From the NCBI GenBank assembly GCA_963733065.1, contig CAVTBT010000002.1, positions 124,001-188,000 of the forward strand: a DNA stretch of 64,000 bases. The letters are read 5' to 3'. Under the pieces are notes generated by a model. The model had not been told where the DNA came from, made no database searches, and was given only the letters and a program-made list of their open reading frames with translations. Made by a program: the position numbers and the translations under genes. This DNA is from CAVTBT01 sp963733065 (lineage in GTDB: Bacteria; Actinomycetota; Thermoleophilia; Gaiellales; Gaiellaceae). Shown here piece by piece: positions 1 through 8,527 of the stretch. The first letter of the stretch is position 1, and the number at the start of each line of letters is the position of its first letter.

Positions 1-1
1 C

Positions 2-840
<839 letters not shown>

Positions 841-847
841 CGTCGCC

Positions 848-2035
848 TCATGGGTGTCGACGGACGCAAGCTCCCGGGCCAACGGCGTCCCGAAGCGTGG
901 CACCACCTGCGTCTCGCCGAGCCACGCGGCGACCCGCGCCGCCTCGGCCTCGACGGCGGCGACGGCGTCGCCGCCCACGTCCTCGAGCAGCCGGAACACC
1001 ACCTCGCCGTCGCGACGAACCGCCCAGCCGCCGACGATCCGTCCGTCCCACCAGACGGTCGGGCCGGCGTTGCCGGCGGTGTCGAACAGCGCAGGCCCGT
1101 GCTCGCCGAGGTACCAGCCGCGCTCCTTCCAGCCCATCACGGTCGGATCGAGGGCGGGAAGCAGGGCGGCCCAGGGCTCGGGCACGAGGCGTCTGCCCGT
1201 CGTCGCCGTCCAGCACGACTCCGGTCGCGCCGTCGAGGTCGACCTCGACAGGCTCGAGCTCGGCCAGCGCCGCCCGCACCTGACCGAGGGTCAGGCCCGA
1301 CCACCACTTGAGGTCGACGAGGGTGCCGGGGCCGTAGGCGCGGAGCCAGCGGCGGACGAGCTCGGTTCGCGCCGTCGCGGCGTCCAGGGTGGGCAGAGGC
1401 GCCGGCAGCCACGCCTCCGCCGGCACCCAGCGGTGCTGGCTGCTCGTCCACGAGCCGCGCGGCCGACCCCGCACGATTCGGCCCTCCGCGGAGAGCAGGA
1501 AGAGCACCATGCTGGTCACGCCCTGGCTGCCTGCCCAGTTCGTGCCCTCGCCGTACGACAGCTTCGTGCGCAGCTCGGGCAGCTCGGCCGTGAGCTCGGT
1601 CGCGAAGGCTCCGCCGCGTGCCTCGAGGGCCGCCAGCGTGGTGGTGCAGACGCCGTCCAGCCACGCCGCGCCGTCCGCGGCCACACCGCCCTGCTCGAGA
1701 AGCCGTGCGTACAGGGCGCGCTGCCTGACGGCGATCGCGTCCGTGCACGCCGCCTGCACGACACCACCGAGCTCGAGCGGGACGACGAACATCGTCCTGC
1801 GCATGCCGAGCATCCGCAGCGCGCGCCGCTCGTCGTACAGCGCGCGCTCGACGGCGGCGACGCTTCCGTCCTCCAGCCGGGCCCGCGCCGCGAGGTAGAC
1901 GCTCGCCGGGTCGGTCGCGTGCAGGCCGACCATGTCGCCGGCCAGGTCGGCGAGGTGACCCGCTCGGTCGCCCGGCGCCAGATGGTGACGTCGAGCGAGT
2001 CTGGCTCGCCGTTCCTCGATCGAGAGACGCCACAC
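848..2035 (-). CDS. Winged-helix DNA-binding protein (HTH_42/YcaQ-like superfamily), frameshifted
   Basis: About 390 residues when repaired. The N-terminal two thirds (from GTG 2035) contain MVGLHATDPASVYLAARAR and MLGMRRTMFVVP, typical of the PF06224 family, some members of which are DNA glycosylases. The conserved C-terminal part (PTVMGWKERGWYLGEHGPAL, then GRIVGGWAVRR) lies in another frame, so there is a shift near 1190-1205. Dropping one base of the CC there gives a continuous reading. A second shift near 850-858 is needed to reach TGA 848-850. I did not find the QxQ catalytic motif described for YcaQ/AlkZ, so glycosylase activity is uncertain. It is transcribed divergently from the TetR gene. 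Confidence 0.7.
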   Translation of the reverse strand: MWRLSIEERRARLARRHHLAPGDRAGHLADLAGDMVGLHATDPASVYLAARARLEDGSVAAVERALYDERRALRMLGMRRTMFVVPLELGGVVQAACTDAIAVRQRALYARLLEQGGVAADGAAWLDGVCTTTLAALEARGGAFATELTAELPELRTKLSYGEGTNWAGSQGVTSMVLFLLSAEGRIVRGRPRGSWTSSQHRWVPAEAWLPAPLPTLDAATARTELVRRWLRAYGPGTLVDLKWWSGLTLGQVRAALAELEPVEVDLDGATGVVLDGDDGQTPRARALGRPASRPRSDRDGLEGARLVPRRARACAVRHRRQRRPDRLVGRTDRRRLGGSSRRRGGVPAARGRGRRRRRRRRGRGGAGRRVARRDAGGATLRDAVGPGACVRRHP

Positions 2036-2047
2036 GCAGACGTTCTA
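2036..2047 (-). promoter_or_regulatory. -10 (TAGAAC) for leaderless start of winged-helix gene
   Basis: On the minus strand TAGAAC (2047-2042) is followed after exactly 6 nt by the GTG start at 2035. No ribosome-binding site is present. Same geometry as many other starts in this window. Confidence 0.5.
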
Positions 2048-2066
2048 CCAGCGGACTTGAATTCAG

Positions 2067-2096
2067 ATACCGACGGTATTAAGATACCGACGGTAT
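2067..2096. promoter_or_regulatory. Tandem palindromic operators, probably for the adjacent TetR regulator
   Basis: The perfect 13-bp palindrome ATACCGACGGTAT occurs twice, at 2067-2079 and 2084-2096, with a 17-bp period. The second copy overlaps the ATG at 2095, and a TAAGAT -10-like box (2080-2085) lies between them. Bound repressor would cover both promoter and start, so autoregulation and control of the downstream operon is the natural reading. The binding protein is inferred from position only. Confidence 0.75.
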
Positions 2097-2724
2097 GGCA
2101 ATACGCGTCACCCGGATGGATCGCAAGGCACGCACGCGCGCCGACCTCATCGCCGCTGCGCGCCGCGTCTTCCTCGCACGGGGGTTCCATGCCGCCACGC
2201 TCGAGGAGATCGCCGAGGACGCCGGGTACACGAAGGGCGCCGTCTACTCGAACTTCGCCGGCAAGGACGATCTCTTCCTGGCGCTGCTCGCCGAGCATTA
2301 CGCCCAGCGCGCGGCGACGTACGCGAGTCTCGTCCTCGCCGAGGAGGACGCCGAGCAGACGTACCGCTCGATCGCGACGTTCATGCTCGACGCATACGAG
2401 CGCGAGCCGGCGTGGTGGCCGCTCGTCTCGGACTTCTCGACGCATGCCGCCCGACACCCGGAGCTGAACGAGCGTCTACGCGCGACGCGCGAGGGATTCA
2501 TCGACGCGATCGCGACGACGATCGAGGCGCTGTGCGAGCAGCACGAGATCACGTTCGTCGTCCCGGCCCGAGAGGTCGCACGCGGGACCGGCGCGCTCAT
2601 GCGCGGCATGGCCGTCGAGTGGGCGATCGACCCGTCGACAGCGGACGCGCGCACATTCCAGGAGATGGTCGCCGCATACCTGCGGGGACTCGCCGTCCCC
2701 GCGCACGAAGGGAGTACCACATGA
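2095..2724 (+). CDS. TetR/AcrR-family transcriptional regulator
   Basis: 209-residue repressor. Residues about 15-60 form the TetR_N domain with the helix-turn-helix LEEIAEDAGYTKGAVYSNF; the rest is an all-helical ligand and dimerisation domain. ATG 2095 is used; an in-frame ATG at 2116 (MDRKARTRADL) would leave the second operator fully upstream. It overlaps the next gene by ATGA, so regulator, CoA-ligase-like protein and SDR form one operon. The ligand may be an acyl-CoA or the substrate of the ligase, but nothing in the sequence identifies it. Confidence 0.9.
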   Translation: MAIRVTRMDRKARTRADLIAAARRVFLARGFHAATLEEIAEDAGYTKGAVYSNFAGKDDLFLALLAEHYAQRAATYASLVLAEEDAEQTYRSIATFMLDAYEREPAWWPLVSDFSTHAARHPELNERLRATREGFIDAIATTIEALCEQHEITFVVPAREVARGTGALMRGMAVEWAIDPSTADARTFQEMVAAYLRGLAVPAHEGSTT

Positions 2725-4091
2725 TTGCCGCAGCCGTCACCGACCCCATGGCACCCGAGGCCCTGCGCGCGCACGCCGGGGAGATCCTCGCCGTCGACCG
2801 CTGGCCGCGCGAGCAGCTGGTCGAGCTCCGGCGCGAGCGGCTCCACGCCGTTCTCGAGCACGCCGTCATGCGCTCGCCCTACTACCGCGAGGCGCTCGGG
2901 CCGGACGCGCCCGACGCCGAGCTCGCCGACCTGCCGACGCTGCCGAAGCCGTTGTTGATGGAGGAGTTCGACCGCGTCGTCACCGATCCGCGGCTCCGCG
3001 TCGACGACCTGCGGGCGTTCCTCGGCGAGGCGGAGCCCGGCGCGGCGTACCTCGGCGAGTACCGCGTCTTCGCGACCTCGGGCGCGACGGGCACCCCCGG
3101 GCTGTTCGCGTACTCGCATGAGGAGTTCGCGCACTGGATCGCCGTCGGCCTCGCGCGGCTCGCGCGGATCGGCGTCGGCCCCGAGACGAGGCTGATCGCG
3201 ATCGGCGCCCCGGGCGACGTCCACATCACTCGCCAGCTCTTCGCCGCGTTCCAGGCCGGTCGCCGCGACGTGCCGCGCGTCAACGCCACCACGCCGCTCC
3301 CCGAGCTGGTCGAGGCTCTGAACGGGTACCAGCCCGAGGCCATGATCGCCTACGCGAGCGTGCTCGGCATCCTGGCGCAGGAGCAGCTCGAGGGCCGGCT
3401 CGCCATCGAGCCGCAGCTCGCGATGGGCACGTCCGAGGTTCTCACCGACGAGACGATCCGCCGCGTGGAGGAGGCGTGGGGCGCGGCGCCGCTCAACACC
3501 TACGCCGCGACCGAGGCACCGGGCATCGCCATGGGCTCGCTGGAGCGCGTCGGGATGCACGTCTGCGAGGAGTCCATCGTGCTCGAGGTGGTCGACGCCG
3601 CAAATCGGCCGGTGCCGGCGGGCGTGCCGGGCAGCAAGGTGTTGCTGACGAGCCTCGTCAACCGGGCGCAGCCGTTGATTCGCTACGAGCTCTCGGACGC
3701 AGTCGTCCTGGCCGACGGGCCCGACCCGAGCGGCCGGCCGTTCACCCGCATCGAGCGAGTCGACGGACGGAGCGACGACATCCTGACGTTCGCAGCCGTC
3801 GGCGGCGGAACCGTCGACGTGCACCCGCACCGGCTGCGTGCCCCGTTCTCGGCGCTGCTCGACGTCCGCCAGTACCAGATCTCGCACAGACCGAACGGGC
3901 GGGTGCTCGTCCGGATCGTCCCGCGCCAGGGTGCACCGGCCGAGCTCGCCGGCTCGGTGGGCGGCGCACTCGAGCGCGAGCTTGCCGCCGCGGGCGTCGC
4001 CGCGCCGCACGTCGACGTGGAGGAGGTCGAGGCGATCGAGCGCGAGACGGGCCACGCGGGGAAGCTGAAGCTCGTGACCGCCGCGCCTTGA
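2721..4091 (+). CDS. Phenylacetate-CoA ligase-like (PaaK/CapK) adenylate-forming protein
   Basis: 456 residues, matching the PaaK family (about 430-460). The adenylate-forming core shows the P-loop-like FATSGATGTPGLF (residues about 115-128), the TYAATEAPG motif (about 255-265) and a C-terminal region with RIERVDGRSDDIL before the hinge. Such enzymes activate a carboxylic acid as an acyl-AMP and then an acyl-CoA. Start ATG 2721 overlaps the TetR stop and has GGGAG upstream (about 2710). Co-transcription with a TetR regulator and an SDR suggests a small catabolic cassette for an aromatic or alicyclic acid; the actual substrate is unknown. Confidence 0.8.
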   Translation: MIAAAVTDPMAPEALRAHAGEILAVDRWPREQLVELRRERLHAVLEHAVMRSPYYREALGPDAPDAELADLPTLPKPLLMEEFDRVVTDPRLRVDDLRAFLGEAEPGAAYLGEYRVFATSGATGTPGLFAYSHEEFAHWIAVGLARLARIGVGPETRLIAIGAPGDVHITRQLFAAFQAGRRDVPRVNATTPLPELVEALNGYQPEAMIAYASVLGILAQEQLEGRLAIEPQLAMGTSEVLTDETIRRVEEAWGAAPLNTYAATEAPGIAMGSLERVGMHVCEESIVLEVVDAANRPVPAGVPGSKVLLTSLVNRAQPLIRYELSDAVVLADGPDPSGRPFTRIERVDGRSDDILTFAAVGGGTVDVHPHRLRAPFSALLDVRQYQISHRPNGRVLVRIVPRQGAPAELAGSVGGALERELAAAGVAAPHVDVEEVEAIERETGHAGKLKLVTAAP

Positions 4092-4095
4092 CGCG

Positions 4096-4107
4096 TAGGA
4101 TCGCCGC
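4096..4107 (+). promoter_or_regulatory. -10 (TAGGAT) for leaderless SDR start
   Basis: TAGGAT 4096-4101, then six bases, then GTG 4108. It lies in the 16-bp gap after the CoA-ligase gene, so the SDR may be transcribed separately as well as with the operon. Confidence 0.5.
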
Positions 4108-4944
4108 GTGGCGCTCGAGATCGACCTGTCGGGGCGCGTGGCGCTCGTCACCGGCGGCTCCCGAGGCCTGGGGCGCGCGGACGCCCTGACGCTCGCGCGC
4201 GCCGGCGCCGACGTCGCGATCGCCGACATCCTCGTCGAATCGGACGCGACCTCGGACGAGACGGACCGCTACGGCGTCCTCGCGACGGTGGCGCGCACGC
4301 AGGGGCTGGTGCATACCGAGTCGACGGCTGACGAGATCCGCGGGCTCGGCCGCCGCTCGCTTGCGCTCAAGTGCGATGTCACCGACCGGGAGCAGGTGGA
4401 GGCGACCGTCGCGCGGGTCGTCGACGAGCTCGGCGCCGTCGACATCCTGATCAACAACGCGGCCACGCTCGACCACGTCGGCCAGTTCCACGACCAGCGT
4501 CCCGATCTCTGGGAGCGCGACCTGCGCGTCAACCTCACGGGCGCCTTCACGTGCGCGCAGGCCGTCTGGCCGCACATGAAGGAGCGAACGTGGGGGCGGA
4601 TCGTGAACATGGCCTCGGTCGCCGGCACGCTGGGCGGCTTCGGCCAGGCGAGCTACTCGACGACGAAGTCGGGGATCCTCGGCCTGACGAAGACGCTGGC
4701 CATGGAGGGCGGCCGCCACGGCATCACGTGCAACGCGATCGTGCCCGGGATCATCGGCACCGAGGCGTTCCACATGGCGAACGAGGCCATGAACGAGCGC
4801 ATCGCCAACCGGACGGTCTTCAAGCGGCCGGGCGACCCCCAGGACATCGCGAACGCGATCGCGTTCCTCTGCTCGGACCTCGCCGCCTATATCACGGGCG
4901 TCGAGCTCAACGTCTCGGGCGGCGTCGAGCTGTTCGTCTTCTGA
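4108..4944 (+). CDS. Short-chain dehydrogenase/reductase (SDR)
   Basis: 278 residues, classical SDR. The cofactor-binding TGGSRGLG is at about residues 12-19, NNAA at about 115, the catalytic Ser in NMASVAG and the YSTTK pair follow, and the family C-terminus GVELNVSGGV is present. An insertion of about 20 residues after ADIL (EATSDETDRYG region) makes the first loop longer than usual. It oxidises or reduces a hydroxyl/keto group with NAD(P)H. Position after the CoA-ligase-like gene suggests it acts on the same substrate. Start GTG 4108 is supported by the 6-nt leaderless spacing. Confidence 0.88.
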   Translation: MALEIDLSGRVALVTGGSRGLGRADALTLARAGADVAIADILVESDATSDETDRYGVLATVARTQGLVHTESTADEIRGLGRRSLALKCDVTDREQVEATVARVVDELGAVDILINNAATLDHVGQFHDQRPDLWERDLRVNLTGAFTCAQAVWPHMKERTWGRIVNMASVAGTLGGFGQASYSTTKSGILGLTKTLAMEGGRHGITCNAIVPGIIGTEAFHMANEAMNERIANRTVFKRPGDPQDIANAIAFLCSDLAAYITGVELNVSGGVELFVF

Positions 4945-4985
4945 CCCGGTTGTGCCGAACGGTACGTGCGGGTATGCTGCGGGGC

Positions 4986-5159
4986 GTGCTCAAGCGGATG
5001 GTGATCCTCGGCATCGCGGGCGCGTTCCTCGTCGCTCCGCCTGCCATCGCGAAGAGCTCGTCCACGGTCGTAAAGCAGGCGCCCGCCGTGAAGGTGCAAG
5101 CCGGGCACGACTTCAAGCAGTGCCCCGGCCAGCGCACCGCGACGACACTCGGGCTCTAG
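4986..5159 (+). CDS. Small secreted protein, hypothetical
   Basis: 57 residues. A positively charged start (VLKRM) and a hydrophobic stretch VILGIAGAFLVAPPAIA form a convincing signal peptide with an AIA cleavage site near residue 22, leaving about 35 polar residues with one cysteine. A TATGCT box at 4973-4978 sits 7 nt before GTG 4986, which supports this start over the ATG at 4974. I do not recognise the family. It stands alone between the SDR and VanW genes. Confidence 0.5.
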   Translation: MLKRMVILGIAGAFLVAPPAIAKSSSTVVKQAPAVKVQAGHDFKQCPGQRTATTLGL

Positions 5160-5256
5160 ACCGGACGAGCTGCTCGCAGCCGCGTGAACAGCCGGTAAAC
5201 GGCACCGGTGAGGTGCCCGGCGCCGACGGCCGCCTCGGCTACACTCGCCGGACCTT

Positions 5257-7146
5257 TTGAGCGTCGACGCACGATCCCTCCGCCTCCGATCGCGCCGCCG
5301 GAGCCCGGTGCGTCTCGCCGTGCGCTGGATCCTCGTCGGCATCATCGCCGTGCTTGCGCTCGCGATCGTGGTCGGGATCGTCTATGCCGGCTCCCCGTCC
5401 CGGCTCGCGGAAGGCGTGCACGTCGCGGGGGTCGACGTCGGCGGCATGACGGAGGGCGAGGCGGTCGCGGCGCTTCGCGCCCGAGCGGAGCGGTTGGAGC
5501 GCGAGCCCGTGGTCTTCACCGCCGGCGACCAGCGGTTCCGGATCGCCCCGGCGCAGCTCGGAGTCGAGGCGGACTGGCAGGCAGCGGTGACAGCGGCGCA
5601 GCGGGAGGGCGAGGGCTTCGGGCCCGTTCGGGGCTTCCGCCGGCTCCATGTCCGGGTCTTCGGGTCGGAGGTGTCGCCCGCGGTGCGCGTGTACCAGTCC
5701 GCGCTCGAGTACAAGGTCGGCCAGCTCTCCGCGGCGATCGACCGGCGGCAGCGCGCCGCCAGGCTCGTGCGCCGCGGGCTCGGCGTCGAGGTCGTGCGCG
5801 GCGCCGACGGGCAGCGCCTCGACGTCGACGCGGCCGGCAGGACGATCGTGCACGGTCTCGCGTCGCTCGAGCGCGGCGTGCCCGTCGCGCTGCCGGTGGC
5901 GGTCGAGCCGGCAGGCGTGACGGCCGCCGATCTCGCACCTGCCGCGCGGCAGGCGCGGGCGGCGCTGTCCGCTCCCGTGCGGCTCGCGCACGGCGAGACG
6001 CGCTGGCGGCTGCCGCGCTGGCGCATCGCCGAGCTCCTGGCGCTGCCGGCCGGCGGCGCGACGAAGCTCGCGATCTCGGGCCCGGGCGCCGAGCGCTACT
6101 TCGAACGGCTTTCCCGCACGGTCGGCCGCGAGCCCACCGACGCCACCTTCGCGGTGACCGCCGGCGGTATCGCAATCGTCCCGGCGCGTGACGGCCTGCA
6201 GGTCGACGTGGCCGCGACTGCGAAGGCGATCCTGGCTGCCGCCGTGGCGCCGGGCACCCGCACGGCGCAGCTGGCCGTCGCCGTCGCCAAGCCGGCCCGC
6301 TCGACGGCGGACGCGAAGGCGATGGGCATCACCGGCGTCGTCGGGAGCTACACGACCACCTACGGCGGCACCCCCGGCCGCCTGCACAACGTCCAGCTCG
6401 TCGCGCACCTGATCGACGGCGCGCTGATCGCGCCCGGCGCGACCTTCTCCTTCAACGACACGACCGGCGAGCGGAACGCCGCAAAGGGCTTCCAGGAAGC
6501 CCCGGTGATCATCAACGGCGAGCTTCAGAACGGGCTCGGCGGCGGCGTCTGCCAGGTGTCGACCACGGTCTTCAACTCGGCGTACGAGGCCGGTCTGCAG
6601 ATCGACCAGCGGACGAATCACGCGCTCTACATCAGCCACTACCCGACCGGCCGCGACGCGACTGTCAACTACCCGGACCTCGACCTCAAGTTCACGAACG
6701 ACACGAGGCACTGGCTGCTCCTGCGCGCGTTCGTCGGCTCGGGCTCGCTGACGGTCAACCTCTACGGCACACCGCAGAGCCGGCGGGTCGAGAGCCAGGC
6801 GGGCGACCTGGTCGTGACCGGCCCTGTGCCGGTGAAGCGGATCGCGGACCCGACGATGCTGAAGGGCGAGACCGAGGTCGAGACGGTCGGCACACCGCCG
6901 CGCAAGACGAGCGTGCAGCGCCGGGTCTACCTCGACAACGGCACCCTCCTGCACGACAACAGCTGGAGCTCGAGCTACGTCGGCGAGCCCACGGTCATCC
7001 GCGTCGGCTCGAAGCCGAAGCCCAAGCCGAAGCCGAAGCAGAAGCCGACGCCGAAGGACCAGGAGCAGCCGGCGCCGCCGACGACCGACACTCCGGCGCC
7101 GACGCCAACGCCGGGCGACACGCCGGTTCCCGCCGTCCCGACCTAG
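5257..7146 (+). CDS. VanW family protein with YoaR-like peptidoglycan-binding domains
   Basis: 629 residues. One membrane helix at residues about 20-45 anchors an extracytoplasmic protein. Residues about 50-330 hold two repeats of the putative peptidoglycan-binding domain found in YoaR (PF12229). The VanW domain (PF04294) follows at about 345-475, with GATFSFNDTTGERN and LGGGVCQVSTTVFNSA. A G5-like segment and a Lys/Pro-rich tail (SKPKPKPKPKQKPTP) end the protein. The biochemical role of VanW is not established; the architecture points to the cell wall. TTG 5257 follows a TACACT box (5240-5245). The stop codon is shared with the opposite gene in CTAG 7143-7146. Confidence 0.88.
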   Translation: MSVDARSLRLRSRRRSPVRLAVRWILVGIIAVLALAIVVGIVYAGSPSRLAEGVHVAGVDVGGMTEGEAVAALRARAERLEREPVVFTAGDQRFRIAPAQLGVEADWQAAVTAAQREGEGFGPVRGFRRLHVRVFGSEVSPAVRVYQSALEYKVGQLSAAIDRRQRAARLVRRGLGVEVVRGADGQRLDVDAAGRTIVHGLASLERGVPVALPVAVEPAGVTAADLAPAARQARAALSAPVRLAHGETRWRLPRWRIAELLALPAGGATKLAISGPGAERYFERLSRTVGREPTDATFAVTAGGIAIVPARDGLQVDVAATAKAILAAAVAPGTRTAQLAVAVAKPARSTADAKAMGITGVVGSYTTTYGGTPGRLHNVQLVAHLIDGALIAPGATFSFNDTTGERNAAKGFQEAPVIINGELQNGLGGGVCQVSTTVFNSAYEAGLQIDQRTNHALYISHYPTGRDATVNYPDLDLKFTNDTRHWLLLRAFVGSGSLTVNLYGTPQSRRVESQAGDLVVTGPVPVKRIADPTMLKGETEVETVGTPPRKTSVQRRVYLDNGTLLHDNSWSSSYVGEPTVIRVGSKPKPKPKPKQKPTPKDQEQPAPPTTDTPAPTPTPGDTPVPAVPT

Positions 7147-7562
7147 GAGTCCTCGGCCCCCGCGCGCTCGACCGCCTCGGCGAACCAGTCCGGCACGCGG
7201 ATCGGGCGGTGCGACGCACGGTCGACGGTGGCGTGCCCCGTCCAGCCGTCCGCGACGCGCTCCCCGTCGCGCTCGAGCACGTACTCGTAGCGGAACCGCG
7301 CACCGCGCACGTCGACGCAGCGCACCCACACCCGCAGCCGGTCGTCGAAATACACGGCCCGGAGATAGCGCAGGTGCGCCTCCGTGGTGAGGGCCTCGAC
7401 GCCCTGCTCCTGGATGCGGCGGTAACCGCCCGCGTGCAGCGCGAGCCACTCGATCCGCGCCACCTCGCACCAGACGAGAAACGACGCGTGGTGCGCGATG
7501 CCCTGGGCATCCGTCTCGGCGAAGCGCACGCTCACCTCCGTCGAGAAGCTGAAGCCCTCCAC
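7143..7562 (-). CDS. Acyl-CoA thioesterase, 4-hydroxybenzoyl-CoA thioesterase (YbgC) family
   Basis: 139 residues, the normal length of a single hot-dog fold. The catalytic segment RFAETDAQGIAHHASFLVW carries the family aspartate and the following His, and ARIEWLALHAGGY begins the long helix. It would hydrolyse an acyl-CoA thioester in the cytoplasm; chain specificity is not visible. Start GTG 7562 follows TAGGCT with 6 nt spacing and diverges from the sirtuin gene, whose start is 22 nt away. The TAG stop overlaps that of VanW. Confidence 0.85.
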   Translation of the reverse strand: MEGFSFSTEVSVRFAETDAQGIAHHASFLVWCEVARIEWLALHAGGYRRIQEQGVEALTTEAHLRYLRAVYFDDRLRVWVRCVDVRGARFRYEYVLERDGERVADGWTGHATVDRASHRPIRVPDWFAEAVERAGAEDS

Positions 7563-7584
7563 CCGCCAAGCCTACGATTGCCGG
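7563..7584. promoter_or_regulatory. Bidirectional leaderless promoter with overlapping -10 boxes
   Basis: The whole 22-bp gap between two divergent start codons is the promoter. Plus strand: TACGAT 7573-7578, 6 nt, GTG 7585. Minus strand: TAGGCT 7574-7569, 6 nt, GTG 7562. The two -10 boxes share the TA at 7573-7574. Any -35 would lie inside the opposite coding region. Confidence 0.6.
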
Positions 7585-8322
7585 GTGGAGGCCGTCGCAG
7601 CGCTTGCCGAGCTCGTCCGCGCGCGCCGGCCCGTCGTGGCGCTCACCGGCGCGGGGGTCTCCACCGAGAGCGGGATTCCGGACTTCCGCTCCGCGACCGG
7701 TATCTGGGCCGAGGTCGACCCGTTCGAGGTGGCGACGATCGACGCGTTCCGCCGGGACCCCGCGCGGGTCTGGGAGTTCTATGCGCGGCGCTTCCGCTCG
7801 TTGCTCGACGCCGAGCCGAATGACGCGCACCGCGCGCTCGCGGAGCTCGAGGCGCGCGGGCAGCTCGCCGCCGTGATCACGCAGAACATCGACACGCTCC
7901 ACGAGCGCGCGGGTAGCCGGAACGTGGTCGAGGTGCACGGCTCGATCCGCAGCGCGGTGTGTATCCGTTGCGGGGCCGAGGAGGAGCTCGGCCAGGTGCT
8001 CGCGCAGCTCGATGCGGGCGCCACGCCCTCGTGCCGCGCCTGCGGCGCGGTGCTGAAGCCCGGCGTCGTCCTCTTCGGCGAGCTGCTGCCGATCGCGGCG
8101 ATCGAGCGGGCGACCGAGCTGGCCCGGTCGGCCGGGCTGATGCTCGTCGTCGGCTCGTCGCTCGAGGTCTGGCCGGTCGCCGGCCTCCCGCTGGAGAGCC
8201 GTTCGTTTGCGATCGTGAACCGCGGCCCGACGGCGCTCGATGCCCATGCGGCGATCTCGATCGATGCCGCCGCCGGCGAGACGCTCAGGGCGCTCGCCGC
8301 GGAGCTCGCCGACGCCGGCTAG
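7585..8322 (+). CDS. NAD-dependent protein deacylase, Sir2 family
   Basis: 245 residues, typical for bacterial sirtuins. It uses NAD+ to remove acyl groups from lysine. Visible motifs: GAGVSTESGIPDFRS (NAD loop, residues about 21-35), TQNIDTLH, the catalytic HGS, two zinc Cys pairs (CIRCG and CRACG), VLFGE and GSSLEVWPVAGLP. Start GTG 7585 was chosen for the 6-nt spacing from TACGAT; upstream in-frame codons would run into the divergent gene. The stop shares CTAG 8319-8322 with the small opposite gene. Confidence 0.93.
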   Translation: MEAVAALAELVRARRPVVALTGAGVSTESGIPDFRSATGIWAEVDPFEVATIDAFRRDPARVWEFYARRFRSLLDAEPNDAHRALAELEARGQLAAVITQNIDTLHERAGSRNVVEVHGSIRSAVCIRCGAEEELGQVLAQLDAGATPSCRACGAVLKPGVVLFGELLPIAAIERATELARSAGLMLVVGSSLEVWPVAGLPLESRSFAIVNRGPTALDAHAAISIDAAAGETLRALAAELADAG

Positions 8323-8480
8323 GCCGCTGCGCGTCGCAGCGGCCGCTCGTCCAGGATCCGCCGGCACTCGGCGCATTCCGTACGCTCGATCTCGTACGGC
8401 ACGCCGGCGCGCTGGAGGAGCGCAAGACGGACGACCTTGCGGTGACGGTGCGAGGTGGCGGTGTGGGGACGTGTCGCCAT
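8319..8480 (-). CDS. Small CxxC protein, hypothetical
   Basis: 53 residues from ATG 8480: basic N-terminus (TSHRHRKVVRLALLQRAG), then a CAEC motif followed by RRILDERPLRR. A single CxxC pair could bind zinc as a dimer or act in a redox or ribosomal context; nothing more can be said. The stop overlaps the sirtuin stop in a shared CTAG, the same arrangement as VanW/thioesterase, which supports the gene being real. I do not recognise the family. Confidence 0.5.
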   Translation of the reverse strand: MATRPHTATSHRHRKVVRLALLQRAGVPYEIERTECAECRRILDERPLRRAAA

Positions 8481-8527
8481 TGGTGAACTACAGTAAGCGT
8501 CAGCTCGGGCGGAGGATCTCTGAACTG

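Noticed and set aside
5239..8376. 1045-residue open frame opposite VanW and the sirtuin
   Set aside because: Arg/Asp-rich shadow frame of two well-supported genes; no domain or start signal.
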